Assembly (NCBI RefSeq): GCF_965216485.1
Contig: NZ_OZ244162.1
Span: forward strand, 1,922,001-1,986,000
Direction of reading: 5' to 3'
DNA length: 64,000 nucleotides
Source: Algiphilus sp965216485
GTDB taxonomy: Bacteria; Pseudomonadota; Gammaproteobacteria; Nevskiales; Nevskiaceae
This document shows, one piece after another, positions 1 to 8,448 of the stretch. The notes under the pieces are model-generated. The model made no database searches. It was not told where the DNA came from and worked only from the letters and a program-made list of their open reading frames with translations. The number at the start of each line of letters is the position of its first letter. Position 1 is the stretch's first letter. The position numbers were made by a program, and so were the translations under genes.

Positions 1-2
1 TG

Positions 3-149
3 ACGCTCAACTTTCACGAGTTTCTGGACATGTGGCGGGATGTGCTGCGACCCGGGCCGCTGTGGCTGCGGCTCAAGCATCTGTGGGCCCCGCCAGAATA
101 CGAACGCCCCGACACGGCCGTGAAGGGGCAACCGACCACAACGCCGTAG
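3..149 (+). CDS. C-terminal end of a sterol desaturase/fatty acid hydroxylase-like protein (5' truncated)
   Basis: An open frame enters from the left edge and ends at a TAG, giving 48 residues rich in Trp, Arg and Pro (FHEFLDMWRDVLRPG, then LWAPPEYERP). Sterol desaturase/fatty acid hydroxylase superfamily proteins often end with this kind of tail (NFH...LWRD...WxxPPxWRP). The histidine clusters that would prove the family lie outside the window. The next gene starts 39 bases downstream on the same strand, so the two could be co-transcribed. The family call rests on tail resemblance only. Confidence 0.45.
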   Translation, partial: TLNFHEFLDMWRDVLRPGPLWLRLKHLWAPPEYERPDTAVKGQPTTTP

Positions 150-188
150 GCGCGACTGCGCTCCGGCACCACGCAAAGGGGAGAGTGC

Positions 189-1817
189 GTGCAGCAGAAA
201 ACAAGAAATCCAACCGGTTGGGGCTTCATCGAGGACGCCATGAGTCCGGCCGAGCGCAAGGCATTGATTCCGATGGCGGGTACGCTATTTGGCGGGCAGT
301 TGCCGGAGGCCGAGGCAGCGCCCACCGCTGCCGACATTGCCCTGCCGCCCTCACGGTTGCGCATCCCGGAGTCCCTGGCCCATGTGCTGAGTGATGACCA
401 CGACGCCCGCGTTCTGCACGCACGCGGCCGCAGCTATCCGGATCTGGTGGCGCTGCGCCAGCGTGCGTTGGCGGAGGCGCCCGATGTGGTCGCTACCCCG
501 AACAGCGAACAGGCGCTGCTCGACGTGCTCGATTGGTGCGCGCGTTGCAAGGCTGCGGTGATTCCCTTCGGTGGTGGCTCCAGCGTCGTGGGTGGGGTCA
601 ATGCCGAGGGCATGGAGGCTTTTGGCGGTGTCGTCACGCTGTCCCTTCAGGCCATGGACGGGATACACGACATCGACCCGCGTGCCGCGACCGTGCACGC
701 TGGCGCCGGCATCCTCGGCCCGGCGCTGGAGTCGGCCGTCAAGGCGCAGGGTCTGGCGATACGGCACTTCCCGCAGTCCTACTTTCATTCCTCGCTGGGG
801 GGCTGGGTGGCAACCCGGGGCGCCGGGCATTTCTCGACGCAGCACGCCAAGATCGAGGACCGAGTGCAGGCGCTTCGCGTGGTGCTGCCCGACGGACGCA
901 TCGCGGAAACCCAGCGGCTGCCCGCTGGCAGCGTGGGGGTGGACCCGAACCGCCTCTGGTGCGGTTCGGAAGGCGCACTGGGCATCATCACTTCGGTGTG
1001 GCTGCGCTGCGTGCGCGAGCCGCAGCATCGTGTGGGCTGCGGCATCGCTTTCGATGACTTTCCCTCGGCGCTGGAAGCGGCGCGTACGCTGCTGCAGTCG
1101 GGCATCTATCCCACTCAGCTGCGGATTCTGGATCCCTATGAGCACATGATTTCGCGGCTCATGGCGGGCCGCTCCGCCAAGGGCGCACTGATGGTGCTGG
1201 CCTTTGAATCCGCGGGCGCTCCGGTCGATGCCCTCATGCAGGCCGCGCAGGCGATCGCGGCCGAACACGGTGGGCAGGTGCAGCAGGGCGGTGACAGCGA
1301 TGGCACCGGCGATTGGAAGAACACCTTCTTCCGTCAGCCCTACCTGCGCGATGCCATGCTCGATCACGCCGGCGTGGTCGATACCTTCGAGACGGCCGTG
1401 CTGTGGTCGCAACTCCCCGATGCCTATCACGGCATCCGGCAGCGCGTGCTCGATGCCCTGCAGCGCGAATGCGGTGGCGGTGCGGTCACCTGTCGCGTCA
1501 CCCACGTCTACAGCGACGGTTGCTGTCTCTACTTCGGATTCTTCGCCCCCGGACGACGCGATGCGCTGGCCGCACAGTGGCAGGCGATCCGCGATGCTGC
1601 TGCCGAGGCGGTGACCGCCTTCGGCGGAACCGCCTCCCATCATCATGCGATGGGCCGCATGCATCGCGGATATGCCCGTGACGAGCTGCCGGAAGCCTTC
1701 ATTGACGCCTTGCATGGAGCGCGCTCGCGGCTGGACCCGGACGGCCGCATGAATCCGGGTCTGCTGCCTGAGCCCATGCGCGCTACCATGCCGGCAACAC
1801 AAGGGAGCCGTTCATGA
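189..1817 (+). CDS. FAD-binding oxidase, alkylglycerone-phosphate synthase (AGPS)-like
   Basis: A 542-residue flavoprotein of the PCMH/FAD-linked oxidase C superfamily. The pyrophosphate-binding loop PFGGGSSVVGGV is near residues 127-138. The C-terminal cap domain carries the His-His-His triplet (residues 484-486, SHHHAMGRMH) that is typical of alkylglycerone-phosphate synthases, which exchange the acyl chain of acyl-DHAP for a fatty alcohol to form the ether bond. The start is a GTG; the first 70 residues resemble the N-terminal extension of AGPS relatives. The stop overlaps the next ATG (ATGA), so it is translationally coupled to the SDR that follows. Many bacterial members act on other 2-hydroxy acids, so ether-lipid synthesis is an inference from the HHH motif and lipid-related neighbours. 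Confidence 0.8.
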   Translation: MQQKTRNPTGWGFIEDAMSPAERKALIPMAGTLFGGQLPEAEAAPTAADIALPPSRLRIPESLAHVLSDDHDARVLHARGRSYPDLVALRQRALAEAPDVVATPNSEQALLDVLDWCARCKAAVIPFGGGSSVVGGVNAEGMEAFGGVVTLSLQAMDGIHDIDPRAATVHAGAGILGPALESAVKAQGLAIRHFPQSYFHSSLGGWVATRGAGHFSTQHAKIEDRVQALRVVLPDGRIAETQRLPAGSVGVDPNRLWCGSEGALGIITSVWLRCVREPQHRVGCGIAFDDFPSALEAARTLLQSGIYPTQLRILDPYEHMISRLMAGRSAKGALMVLAFESAGAPVDALMQAAQAIAAEHGGQVQQGGDSDGTGDWKNTFFRQPYLRDAMLDHAGVVDTFETAVLWSQLPDAYHGIRQRVLDALQRECGGGAVTCRVTHVYSDGCCLYFGFFAPGRRDALAAQWQAIRDAAAEAVTAFGGTASHHHAMGRMHRGYARDELPEAFIDALHGARSRLDPDGRMNPGLLPEPMRATMPATQGSRS

Positions 1818-2884
1818 CCAACATCGATGCAAAGGCGCCGGTCTGCGTCACCGGGGCATCAGGCTATATCGCGGGCTGGATCGTCCGCTATCTGCTGGAA
1901 GAGGGCTATACCGTGCACGCCACGGTACGCGACCCCTCCAAGCAGAGCAGCGTCGGCCACCTTCAGGCCATCGCCGAAGCGCAGCCCGGCACGCTCAAGC
2001 TGTTCGCGTCCGATCTGAACCAGCCCGGAAGCTTTGACGAGGCGGTGCAGGGATGCCAGGTGGTCATGCACACGGCGTCCCCCTTCGTACTGTCGGGATA
2101 CGACGATGCCGAGGCCGCCCTGGTGCGCCCTGCCGTGGATGGCACGCGCAATGTGCTGGAGGCGGTAAATCGCTGCGCGGATGTGCAGCGCGTGGTGCTG
2201 ACCAGCAGCGTGGCCGGCATCTATGGCGACAGCGCCGATATTCGCAACACCGAGAACGGTGTCTTCACCGAGGCGGACTGGAATACCACCAGCAGCGTGG
2301 ACCACAACCCCTACCAATACTCCAAGGTGGCAGCTGAACGCGTGGCCTGGGAGATCTGCAAGGCGCAGTCGCGCTGGGACATGGTCACCATCAACCCGGC
2401 GATGGTGCTGGGGCCGTCGCTGACCAATGCCAGCCAGTCGGCGAGCATCGACCTGCTGCGCCAGCTCGCGGACGGGCGCCTGCGCGATGGCGTGCCCCGT
2501 CTCAGCATGGGCATTGTCGATGTGCGCGAAGTCGCGCGGGCGCATCTGCTGGCCGCCTTTACGCCGGACGCGGAAGGGCGTTACATCCTGTGTTCGGCGT
2601 CGCGCACCATGCTGCGGATGGCAACCACCTTGAAGAGTCGCTTCCGGGACGGCTATCGCTTCCCGAAGCGCGAGCTGCCCAAGCCGCTGGTCTGGCTGTT
2701 CGGGCCGATGAAGGGGCCGGTGACGCGCCGTTTCATCAGCCGCAACGCCGGCTATGACGTGCGTTTCGACAACAGTCGCAGCCGCGCCCTGGGGGTCGAG
2801 TACCGCACGCCGGAAGACACCCTCGTGGAGCACTTCCAGCAGATCGTCGACGACGGCCAGATTCGCAGCCGCAAGGCAGCCTGA
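1814..2884 (+). CDS. Extended SDR, NAD-dependent epimerase/dihydroflavonol-4-reductase-like
   Basis: A 356-residue extended short-chain dehydrogenase/reductase. The Rossmann glycine motif TGASGYIAG is at about residues 14-22, and the catalytic pair is Tyr167/Lys171 in NPYQYSK, with LTSSVAG upstream supplying the usual Ser. The sequence is closest in style to dihydroflavonol reductase/3-beta-hydroxysteroid dehydrogenase-like enzymes, which reduce or oxidise a ketone or alcohol with NAD(P)H. The start is fixed by the ATGA overlap with the AGPS-like gene and an AAGGGAG ribosome site. The partnership suggests one oxidoreductive pathway acting on a lipid-like substrate; the actual substrate cannot be read from the sequence. 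Confidence 0.85.
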   Translation: MTNIDAKAPVCVTGASGYIAGWIVRYLLEEGYTVHATVRDPSKQSSVGHLQAIAEAQPGTLKLFASDLNQPGSFDEAVQGCQVVMHTASPFVLSGYDDAEAALVRPAVDGTRNVLEAVNRCADVQRVVLTSSVAGIYGDSADIRNTENGVFTEADWNTTSSVDHNPYQYSKVAAERVAWEICKAQSRWDMVTINPAMVLGPSLTNASQSASIDLLRQLADGRLRDGVPRLSMGIVDVREVARAHLLAAFTPDAEGRYILCSASRTMLRMATTLKSRFRDGYRFPKRELPKPLVWLFGPMKGPVTRRFISRNAGYDVRFDNSRSRALGVEYRTPEDTLVEHFQQIVDDGQIRSRKAA

Positions 2885-2950
2885 CGCGCAACCGGACTGT
2901 CATGGCGGTGTGACAGCATCGCAATCCTCGTTTCATATAGAGGTTGCGAC

Positions 2951-3547
2951 GTGACGCAGAATCCACCGCCCTTCGCCCCGCGCGGCGAAGCGCTGCTGCA
3001 CTTCCGCAAATGGCTGCGCCACGGGCGCAGCGTGGCCGCGCTGACCCCGTCGGGGCAGGCCCTGTCGGCCGCCAGTGTCCGTCGCGTGTCCGCCGAGTAT
3101 CCGCAGACCATCGTGGAATTGGGTGCAGGTACCGGTGCGGTCACGCGCGCTGCCGCCGCGCGCATGCATCCGGACAGCCGCTTGCTTGCCATCGAATCCG
3201 ATGTCGACTTTGCACGCATGCTGGAGCAGACGGTGCCACGGGCCGAGGTACTGTGTGCATCGGCCATGTCGTTGCAGGCAATTCTGGCGGCGCGCGAGGT
3301 GACGCGGGTCGACGTGATCCTCAATGGTCTGCCGACACCAAGCCTGCCGCAGCCTCAGCGCGATACGGTGTACCAGGCCATCGCCGACTTGCCGGGGCAA
3401 CCCTGGGTCTCGCAGCTGACGGTGATGCCGTGGGTCTTTTGGCGCTTCTATCGTCGCTTCTTCGAGGAAGTCCACTTCGAAGCCGCCTGGCGCAATCTGC
3501 CGCCAGCCGGCGTCTATCACTGCCGGGGCCTGCGCCCGCTGCGCTAA
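2951..3547 (+). CDS. SAM-dependent methyltransferase, phospholipid N-methyltransferase (PmtA)-like
   Basis: A 198-residue class I methyltransferase starting at GTG. The SAM-binding motif I is VELGAGTGAVTRA (about residues 56-68), followed by an acidic strand end (LLAIESDVDFA) and a post-motif NGLPTPSLP segment. The early FRKWLRHGRSVAALTPSG stretch is characteristic of PmtA-type phospholipid N-methyltransferases, which convert phosphatidylethanolamine towards phosphatidylcholine, and of related rRNA adenine dimethylase-fold proteins. Length matches PmtA (about 200 residues). Its 3' end overlaps the convergent thioesterase by four bases. Function as a lipid methyltransferase is likely but not proven. 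Confidence 0.7.
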   Translation: MTQNPPPFAPRGEALLHFRKWLRHGRSVAALTPSGQALSAASVRRVSAEYPQTIVELGAGTGAVTRAAAARMHPDSRLLAIESDVDFARMLEQTVPRAEVLCASAMSLQAILAAREVTRVDVILNGLPTPSLPQPQRDTVYQAIADLPGQPWVSQLTVMPWVFWRFYRRFFEEVHFEAAWRNLPPAGVYHCRGLRPLR

Positions 3548-4017
3548 TCGGATGGCTGCGGCTGTACGCCGTGGCGCCAGCCCGCCAGATCGACTTCCAA
3601 ACCGCGCGCGGCATGATCGAGGGCGCTGCGGAAGGCGGTCGGAATCGGCTGCTTGCCGAGGGTGTGGTGGTCGACGATGACGTAGACCGTTTCCGCCTCG
3701 GCCAGAGCCTGCCCGTCGTGCAGCCGGGAGATCGCGGTACGAAGGCGGAAAGAAGTGGTTCCCACATGGTCGACGCTGACGCCGAGTGCGAGCACTTCAT
3801 CGAAGGCGGCAGGCGCCTGCCAGGTGATGCTTTGCTTGACCAGCTGGTAGTCGAGCCGTCCTTCGACGAAGTCCTCGGCAAAGCCCAGGGCACGCACGAA
3901 TTCGGTGACGGCCACATCGACATAGTCGGCGTAGCGCGCATTGAACACGACGTTCTGGGCGTCCACTTCGGCGTAGCGCACGCGCAGCAGGCAGCGAAAG
4001 GCGGAGGTCTCGGACAT
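3544..4017 (-). CDS. Hot-dog acyl-CoA thioesterase, YbgC/FadM-like
   Basis: A 157-residue single hot-dog domain protein. The N-terminal segment RVRYAEVDAQNVVFNARYADYVD fits the 4-hydroxybenzoyl-CoA thioesterase/YbgC pattern, with the catalytic Asp in the position of RYxExDxxxVVxxxxY. Such enzymes hydrolyse acyl-CoA thioesters in the cytoplasm. The start at MSETSAF was chosen because it places the hot-dog strand directly at the N terminus; an upstream extension would be basic, low-complexity and atypical. It is convergent with the methyltransferase gene and divergent from the SGNH lipoprotein gene (54 bases apart). Confidence 0.85.
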   Translation of the reverse strand: MSETSAFRCLLRVRYAEVDAQNVVFNARYADYVDVAVTEFVRALGFAEDFVEGRLDYQLVKQSITWQAPAAFDEVLALGVSVDHVGTTSFRLRTAISRLHDGQALAEAETVYVIVDHHTLGKQPIPTAFRSALDHAARGLEVDLAGWRHGVQPQPSD

Positions 4018-4071
4018 GGGGCTCGGTCGGTAGCAATGGCTGAAGATGCATCGATCGGCGATGATGCAGCC

Positions 4072-4719
4072 ATGCAGTCTATCGCGCGATTCTCGATCTC
4101 GGCCTTGGCTCCGGCCTTCCTCCTTGTGTTGCTGTCCGCCTGTGGCGGAGCGCGGGACAGCTATGACGGTCCGCCGCTGTCGCGCCTGGCCCCGGATGCG
4201 GTCGTGCTGGCCTTTGGCGACAGCCTGACCTATGGCACGGGTGCAGCGCGGGAGGCGTCCTATCCGGCCCGGTTGGCCGATCGAATCGATCGGCGCGTGG
4301 TGAACGCCGGTGTGCCAGGGGAAACCAGTGGGGAGGGGCGGCAACGTCTGCCGCAATGGCTACAGCGCAGCCAGCCCGATCTGGTGCTGCTCTGTCTGGG
4401 CGGCAACGACATGCTGCGGCGGCAGAGCACCGAGGCGACGCGCGACAACCTGGCGGCCATGATTGCCATGATCCGCAATCATGGTGCGGAAGTCGTGCTG
4501 ATCGCCGTGCCCAAGCTGCAGGCATGGTCGCTGGAGCCACACCCGATCTACGCCAGCCTGGGTGAGACGCTGCAGGTGCCCGTATTGGAGGCGGCACTGG
4601 CAGAGATTCTGTCGGAAGGCAAACTCAAGTCGGATGCCATCCATCCCAATGCGCGTGGCTATACGCAACTGGCCACAGCGTTGCATGACCTGCTGACATC
4701 CGCCGGCGCTTTGCCGTAA
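4072..4719 (+). CDS. SGNH-hydrolase lipoprotein esterase (TesA/arylesterase family)
   Basis: A 215-residue GDSL/SGNH esterase. The N terminus is a lipoprotein signal (basic start, hydrophobic core, lipobox LLSAC), so the enzyme should be anchored in the envelope. Block I is FGDSLT with nucleophile Ser51, block II the Gly in NAGVPGETS, block III GGND, and block V SDAIHPN with Asp188 and His191. TesA-like members hydrolyse acyl esters, thioesters or lysophospholipids. The start was placed at the ATG that begins the signal peptide. Whether it acts on lipids made by the neighbouring genes is inference. Confidence 0.88.
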   Translation: MQSIARFSISALAPAFLLVLLSACGGARDSYDGPPLSRLAPDAVVLAFGDSLTYGTGAAREASYPARLADRIDRRVVNAGVPGETSGEGRQRLPQWLQRSQPDLVLLCLGGNDMLRRQSTEATRDNLAAMIAMIRNHGAEVVLIAVPKLQAWSLEPHPIYASLGETLQVPVLEAALAEILSEGKLKSDAIHPNARGYTQLATALHDLLTSAGALP

Positions 4720-4778
4720 TCGCCTGTCGACGGAAGCAGGGTATGATCCACAAAGCGCGGTAACCGTTCCCGAACGTC

Positions 4779-5747
4779 ATGCACGACAACGTGAGACCCT
4801 CCGCCTTCAATCGAGAAAGCCTTGGCCGCCTCAGCGTGCAGGAGCGCATTGAGCTGGCGACCTACATCACGGCCTTCGGTGTCTACCATCTCGATCAGGG
4901 CGGACGTATCCGCAGCTGGAATCCGGGTGCGGAAAGGCTGACCGGGTTTACCGCGCGCGATGTGCTGGGCGAGCCCTTCGCACGCTTGTTCGGTCACGAG
5001 GCGGTCCAGCGGCAGCAGCCGGAGCAGGTGCTCAGTTTCTGTCGGGCGCACCAGCGCGTGCGCGAGCCGCAATGGCGCGTGCGGGCCGATGGTCAGCCCT
5101 TCCTCGCGGATGTGTCGATGGAGCTGGCACGGAATGCGCGCGATGGCGAAATCCTCGCCTTCGTCGAAGTGTTCGAGGACATTACCGAGCGCAAGGAGCG
5201 TGAAGACGCGCTCTACCGGCAGGCGACCCGAGACGCGCTGACCGGCGTTGCCAACCGGGGGCACTTCACCGAGGTGGCCAACAAGGAGATTGAGCGCGCC
5301 AAGCGCTTTTCCGAGCCGCTCAGCATTGCGCTGCTCGACATCGACCACTTCAAGCATGTCAACGACACCTATGGCCACGCCGCAGGCGATACCGCCCTCA
5401 AGGCCTTTACTGCCGCGGTCGAGAGCGATATCCGCGCCATCGATCTGATGGGCCGCATCGGCGGCGAGGAATTCGCTTTGCTGCTGCCACGCGCCAGTGC
5501 GTCGGCGGCGGCCGAGATGCTGCAGCGCACGCGCCAGGTGGTCAGCGCCTTGCGGGTATCCACAGACGACGGACGGGTCTTCAGTTTTACAGTCAGCGGC
5601 GGTGTCGCCGAGCTGCGGGACCGCGGTACCCATCTGGCCGCGCTGCTGCGCCAGGCCGATGCGGCGCTCTATCGCGCCAAGCGCGAGGGTCGCAACCAGA
5701 TCATCGTGTGGAGAGATCTGGAGGATGTGCTGCGCCCGCGTCGCTAA
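4779..5747 (+). CDS. PAS-domain diguanylate cyclase
   Basis: A 322-residue cytoplasmic signalling protein. Residues about 30-145 form a PAS fold (GVYHLDQGGRIRSWNPGAER, LTGFTARDVLGEPF, ending FVEVFEDITERKE). Residues about 155-320 form a GGDEF domain with active-site GGEEF at 228-232 and an inhibitory RxxD site (RAID) five residues upstream. It should therefore make cyclic di-GMP from GTP and be product-inhibited. The sensed signal is unknown; no membrane segment is present. Its stop overlaps that of the convergent HAD phosphatase by four bases. Confidence 0.95.
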   Translation: MHDNVRPSAFNRESLGRLSVQERIELATYITAFGVYHLDQGGRIRSWNPGAERLTGFTARDVLGEPFARLFGHEAVQRQQPEQVLSFCRAHQRVREPQWRVRADGQPFLADVSMELARNARDGEILAFVEVFEDITERKEREDALYRQATRDALTGVANRGHFTEVANKEIERAKRFSEPLSIALLDIDHFKHVNDTYGHAAGDTALKAFTAAVESDIRAIDLMGRIGGEEFALLLPRASASAAAEMLQRTRQVVSALRVSTDDGRVFSFTVSGGVAELRDRGTHLAALLRQADAALYRAKREGRNQIIVWRDLEDVLRPRR

Positions 5748-6532
5748 GGCTGTTGCGACCGCAGCCAGTCGGGCAGGGCGGCGATGGAGGGCAGTACGGC
5801 ATCCGGTTTGACCGCAGTGCGCTGCAGGGTCGTGTCGCGATACTTGCCGGTCTGCACCAGCAGACCCCGCATGCCGGCTGTCTGCGCACCGCCCACATCA
5901 CTGTCGATGTCGTCGCCGACCATGATGCACTGCGCAGGCGTGCGCTCCATGTCCTCGGCCGCAAGTGCAAAGAAGGCTTCGTTGGGCTTGCCGATGACGG
6001 TGGCCCTGATCTGGGCGGCGTACTCCAGGCCGGCGACGTAGCAGCCGATGTCGAGGGAAAGCCCCTCGGCGCTCTGCCAGTAGCGGTTGCGATGCATGGC
6101 GATGAGTTCGGCGCCCTGCATCAGCGCCTGGAACAGGCGGCCGAGCAGGGCGTGGTCCCAGCGCGGGCCGATGTCGCCGATCACCACGCAGTCAGGGTCG
6201 TCGGGGTCGCGATCGTCCACGCCGAAAGATTCGCGCACCGCGTCATCGACGACCAGCAGCGGATGCCGGTGGCCGCGCTGCGCGAGGTAGCGCTGCGTCG
6301 CCGTCACGGCGCTGAACAGCTGATCGGGGGAGACCTCGATCCCCATACCGCTCAATGTGTCGGCCAGGCTCTCGGCCGTACGCGTGGTGGTGTTGGTGAT
6401 GAAGCGATGCGGAATTCCCTGGCTGCGCAGCCATTGCAAGGTATCGACGGCACCGTCGATCGGCGCGCTGCCGACATGCAGCACGCCATCGATATCGAGC
6501 AGGATGCCGGGATGGTCAGAATCCTGATGCAT
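5744..6532 (-). CDS. HAD-superfamily class IIA phosphatase (LHPP/NagD-like)
   Basis: A 262-residue haloacid-dehalogenase phosphatase. Motif I is LLDIDGVLH (Asp13, Asp15), motif II ITNTTTRT, and motif IV MVGDDIDSDVGGA; the cap is the class IIA type inserted between motifs II and III. The late signature KPNEAFFALAAEDM is typical of phospholysine-phosphohistidine-pyrophosphate phosphatase-like proteins. These dephosphorylate small phosphorylated metabolites; the substrate is not predictable here. A DUF2237 gene lies upstream on the same strand, 35 bases away. Confidence 0.88.
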   Translation of the reverse strand: MHQDSDHPGILLDIDGVLHVGSAPIDGAVDTLQWLRSQGIPHRFITNTTTRTAESLADTLSGMGIEVSPDQLFSAVTATQRYLAQRGHRHPLLVVDDAVRESFGVDDRDPDDPDCVVIGDIGPRWDHALLGRLFQALMQGAELIAMHRNRYWQSAEGLSLDIGCYVAGLEYAAQIRATVIGKPNEAFFALAAEDMERTPAQCIMVGDDIDSDVGGAQTAGMRGLLVQTGKYRDTTLQRTAVKPDAVLPSIAALPDWLRSQQP

Positions 6533-6567
6533 GGCGATAGGGCACGCAGGAATCGTGCCCGTACGGT

Positions 6568-6939
6568 CTACTGCAAGGCGTGCCGCGACAGCACGCCGAG
6601 TTCGACCACATTGAGGGTGGCCTCATGGCAGGCCGAGAGCAGGACCGGGGGCGCCACGCCGTCCTCGGCCGCTTCGGCCCAGCGCGCTGCGCACAAACAC
6701 CACCGGTCCCCCGGCCGCAGGCCCTTGAAGCCAAACTCCGGACGGGGCGTCGACAGATCATTGCCCTGGGCGCGGGTATAGGCCAGGAATTCCTCGGTCA
6801 TGATGGCGCAGACGGTATGCATGCCGACATCGGCCGGGGCGGTATGGCAGAAGCCGTCGCGAAAGAAGCCGGTGCTGGGGGTATCGCAGCAGGCTGTCAG
6901 TGGCTGGCCAAGAACGTTGCGCGCGGTGGAGGTTGCCAT
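6568..6939 (-). CDS. DUF2237 family protein
   Basis: A 123-residue protein matching the DUF2237 family: RNVLGQPLTACC, TGFFRDGFC, GxHTVCAIMTEEFLAY, SxGNDLSTPRPEFGFKGLxPGDRWCLCAARW and a closing HEATL are the conserved elements. Five cysteines are conserved-looking. It has no signal peptide or membrane segment. Biochemical function is not known for the family. The start has a clear AAGGA ribosome site. It probably shares a transcript with the HAD phosphatase gene. Confidence 0.9.
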   Translation of the reverse strand: MATSTARNVLGQPLTACCDTPSTGFFRDGFCHTAPADVGMHTVCAIMTEEFLAYTRAQGNDLSTPRPEFGFKGLRPGDRWCLCAARWAEAAEDGVAPPVLLSACHEATLNVVELGVLSRHALQ

Positions 6940-6981
6940 GAGGGTTCCTTTTTGTGAGGGATGGCGCCGGCGCCAGGAGCG

Positions 6982-7503
6982 CTACAGGCTGCGCAGTCCG
7001 GCGAGATAGCGCTGCCCGTTCTGCACATAGTGCTGCGCGGACACACGGATGGCCTGCGCGTCGGCGTCGGTGGTTTCGCGCACAATCTTGCCCGGCGCCC
7101 CCATGACCAGCGAGTTGTCCGGAATCTGCTTGCCTTCGGTGATCAAGGCACCCGCGCCGATGATGCAGTTCTTGCCGATACGGGCGCCGTTGAGTACGAC
7201 TGCGCCAATGCCGATCAGCGTGTTGTCTCCGATGGTGCAGCCGTGCAGCATCACCATATGGCCCACCGTGACACCGCGACCGACGTGCAGCGGGAAGCCC
7301 GGATCGGCGTGCAACACGCTGCCGTCCTGGATATTGCTGTCCTCGCCAATGTGCAGGGTATCGGCGTCGCCGCGCAGCGTGCAGTTGAACCAGACGCTGG
7401 CATTCGCGCCGAGGCGCACATCGCCAATGACCGAGGCATTGTCTGCGATATAGACGCTGGCCTCAGGGAGCTGCGGGGCGATCTCGTCGATGGTGTAGAG
7501 CAA
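6982..7503 (-). CDS. Gamma-class carbonic anhydrase-like hexapeptide-repeat protein (YrdA/CaiE type)
   Basis: A left-handed beta-helix protein with hexapeptide repeats (IADNASVIGDVRLGANASVW, then VTVGHMVMLHGCTIGDNTLI). It has the conserved RGD, QDGSVLHAD and GHxVMLHGC segments that carry the zinc-binding histidines. Family members are gamma carbonic anhydrase-like proteins, many without measured activity. I chose the TTG start giving MLYTIDEIAPQL (173 residues), because this is the family's usual N terminus and length. An in-frame ATG at 7581 would add 26 atypical residues and leave only 20 bases to the divergent SDR start. Confidence 0.88.
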   Translation of the reverse strand: MLYTIDEIAPQLPEASVYIADNASVIGDVRLGANASVWFNCTLRGDADTLHIGEDSNIQDGSVLHADPGFPLHVGRGVTVGHMVMLHGCTIGDNTLIGIGAVVLNGARIGKNCIIGAGALITEGKQIPDNSLVMGAPGKIVRETTDADAQAIRVSAQHYVQNGQRYLAGLRSL

Positions 7504-7601
7504 AGCACTTTCTCGCTGGAAATGTTGTGCCACTATGCCCAGCGCCTGTAGTCGCCACAAGCGATGCGGGTCATCTGCCATGCCGTGGGGAGGACGATGC
7601 C

Positions 7602-8390
7602 ATGCGCGAGCTGAAAGACAAGACGGTCTGGATCACCGGCGCCTCCGGGGGGATTGGAGAGGCACTGGCGGTGGCGGCGGCCCAGCGGGGCGCCCGTCTG
7701 CTGCTGACGGCGCGCCGCGAGGATGAGCTGGCGCGGGTGCAGGCGCGCTGCGCCCCCTTCAGCACCTGCGCGCTGCTGCCGCTGGATCTGATGACGGTCG
7801 ATGCCGATGCCGCGCTGGAGCAGGCCGAGGCCCTGGTCGGCCCGATCGATGTGCTGGTCAACAATGCTGGTCTGTCGCAGCGCAGTCTGATCCGCGATAC
7901 CGACATGGAGGTCTATCGCCGTTTGATGGAGCTGGACTTCTTTGCGGTAGTCGCCCTCAGCAAGGCCGTCCTGCCGGGCATGGTGGCGCGTGGCGGAGGG
8001 CACATCGTCACCGTCAGCAGCGTGGTGGGCACCATCAGCTCGCCCCTGCGCAGCGGTTATGCGGCCGCCAAGCACGCGCTGCATGGCTTTTTTGATGCCG
8101 CCGCGGCGGAGTACTGGGCCGAAGGTGTGCGCTTCACGCTGGCCTGTCCTGGCTTCGTGGCGACTCAGGTGTCGGCCAATGCCCTGACCGGTGATGGCAG
8201 TCCCAACGGTCAGGTGGAGGCAAGTACCGCGGCGGGCATGGCCCCCGAGGCATGCGCACAGCGCATCTGGAAGACGGTGGAACGCAACCGCTATGAAGTG
8301 ACCATGGGTCGCGAGCGCTTCTACGTCTATCTGAAGCGCTTCACGCCGGGGCTCTTCGCCTGGCTGCTGCGCCGCGTCGCCACGCCCTGA
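7602..8390 (+). CDS. Classical SDR oxidoreductase (DHRS7-like)
   Basis: A 262-residue short-chain dehydrogenase. The cofactor motif TGASGGIGEA is near residues 12-21, NNAG is present, and the catalytic set is Ser (VSSVVG) with Tyr and Lys in YAAAKHA. The start is the ATG preceded by GGGAGGA at proper spacing. The GxVATQVSANAL segment and overall pattern resemble DHRS7/DltE-type SDRs, several of which act on retinoid, steroid or acyl substrates. The substrate is unknown. A methyltransferase gene follows after 58 bases. Confidence 0.9.
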   Translation: MRELKDKTVWITGASGGIGEALAVAAAQRGARLLLTARREDELARVQARCAPFSTCALLPLDLMTVDADAALEQAEALVGPIDVLVNNAGLSQRSLIRDTDMEVYRRLMELDFFAVVALSKAVLPGMVARGGGHIVTVSSVVGTISSPLRSGYAAAKHALHGFFDAAAAEYWAEGVRFTLACPGFVATQVSANALTGDGSPNGQVEASTAAGMAPEACAQRIWKTVERNRYEVTMGRERFYVYLKRFTPGLFAWLLRRVATP

Positions 8391-8448
8391 GCCGCGCCGC
8401 GGAGCGAGCACCATTACACTCGCGCCCTTTGCATCCGTGGAGGCTGCC

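Noticed and set aside
351..1802. A 483-codon open frame opposite the AGPS-like gene
   Set aside because: High-GC antisense shadow: no ribosome site, no domain features, His/Arg/Gly-rich composition, and the forward gene has clear motifs.
2944..4071. A long upstream extension of the SGNH esterase frame
   Set aside because: The extension overlaps the methyltransferase and thioesterase genes, has antisense-like composition, and the lipoprotein signal starts cleanly at 4072.
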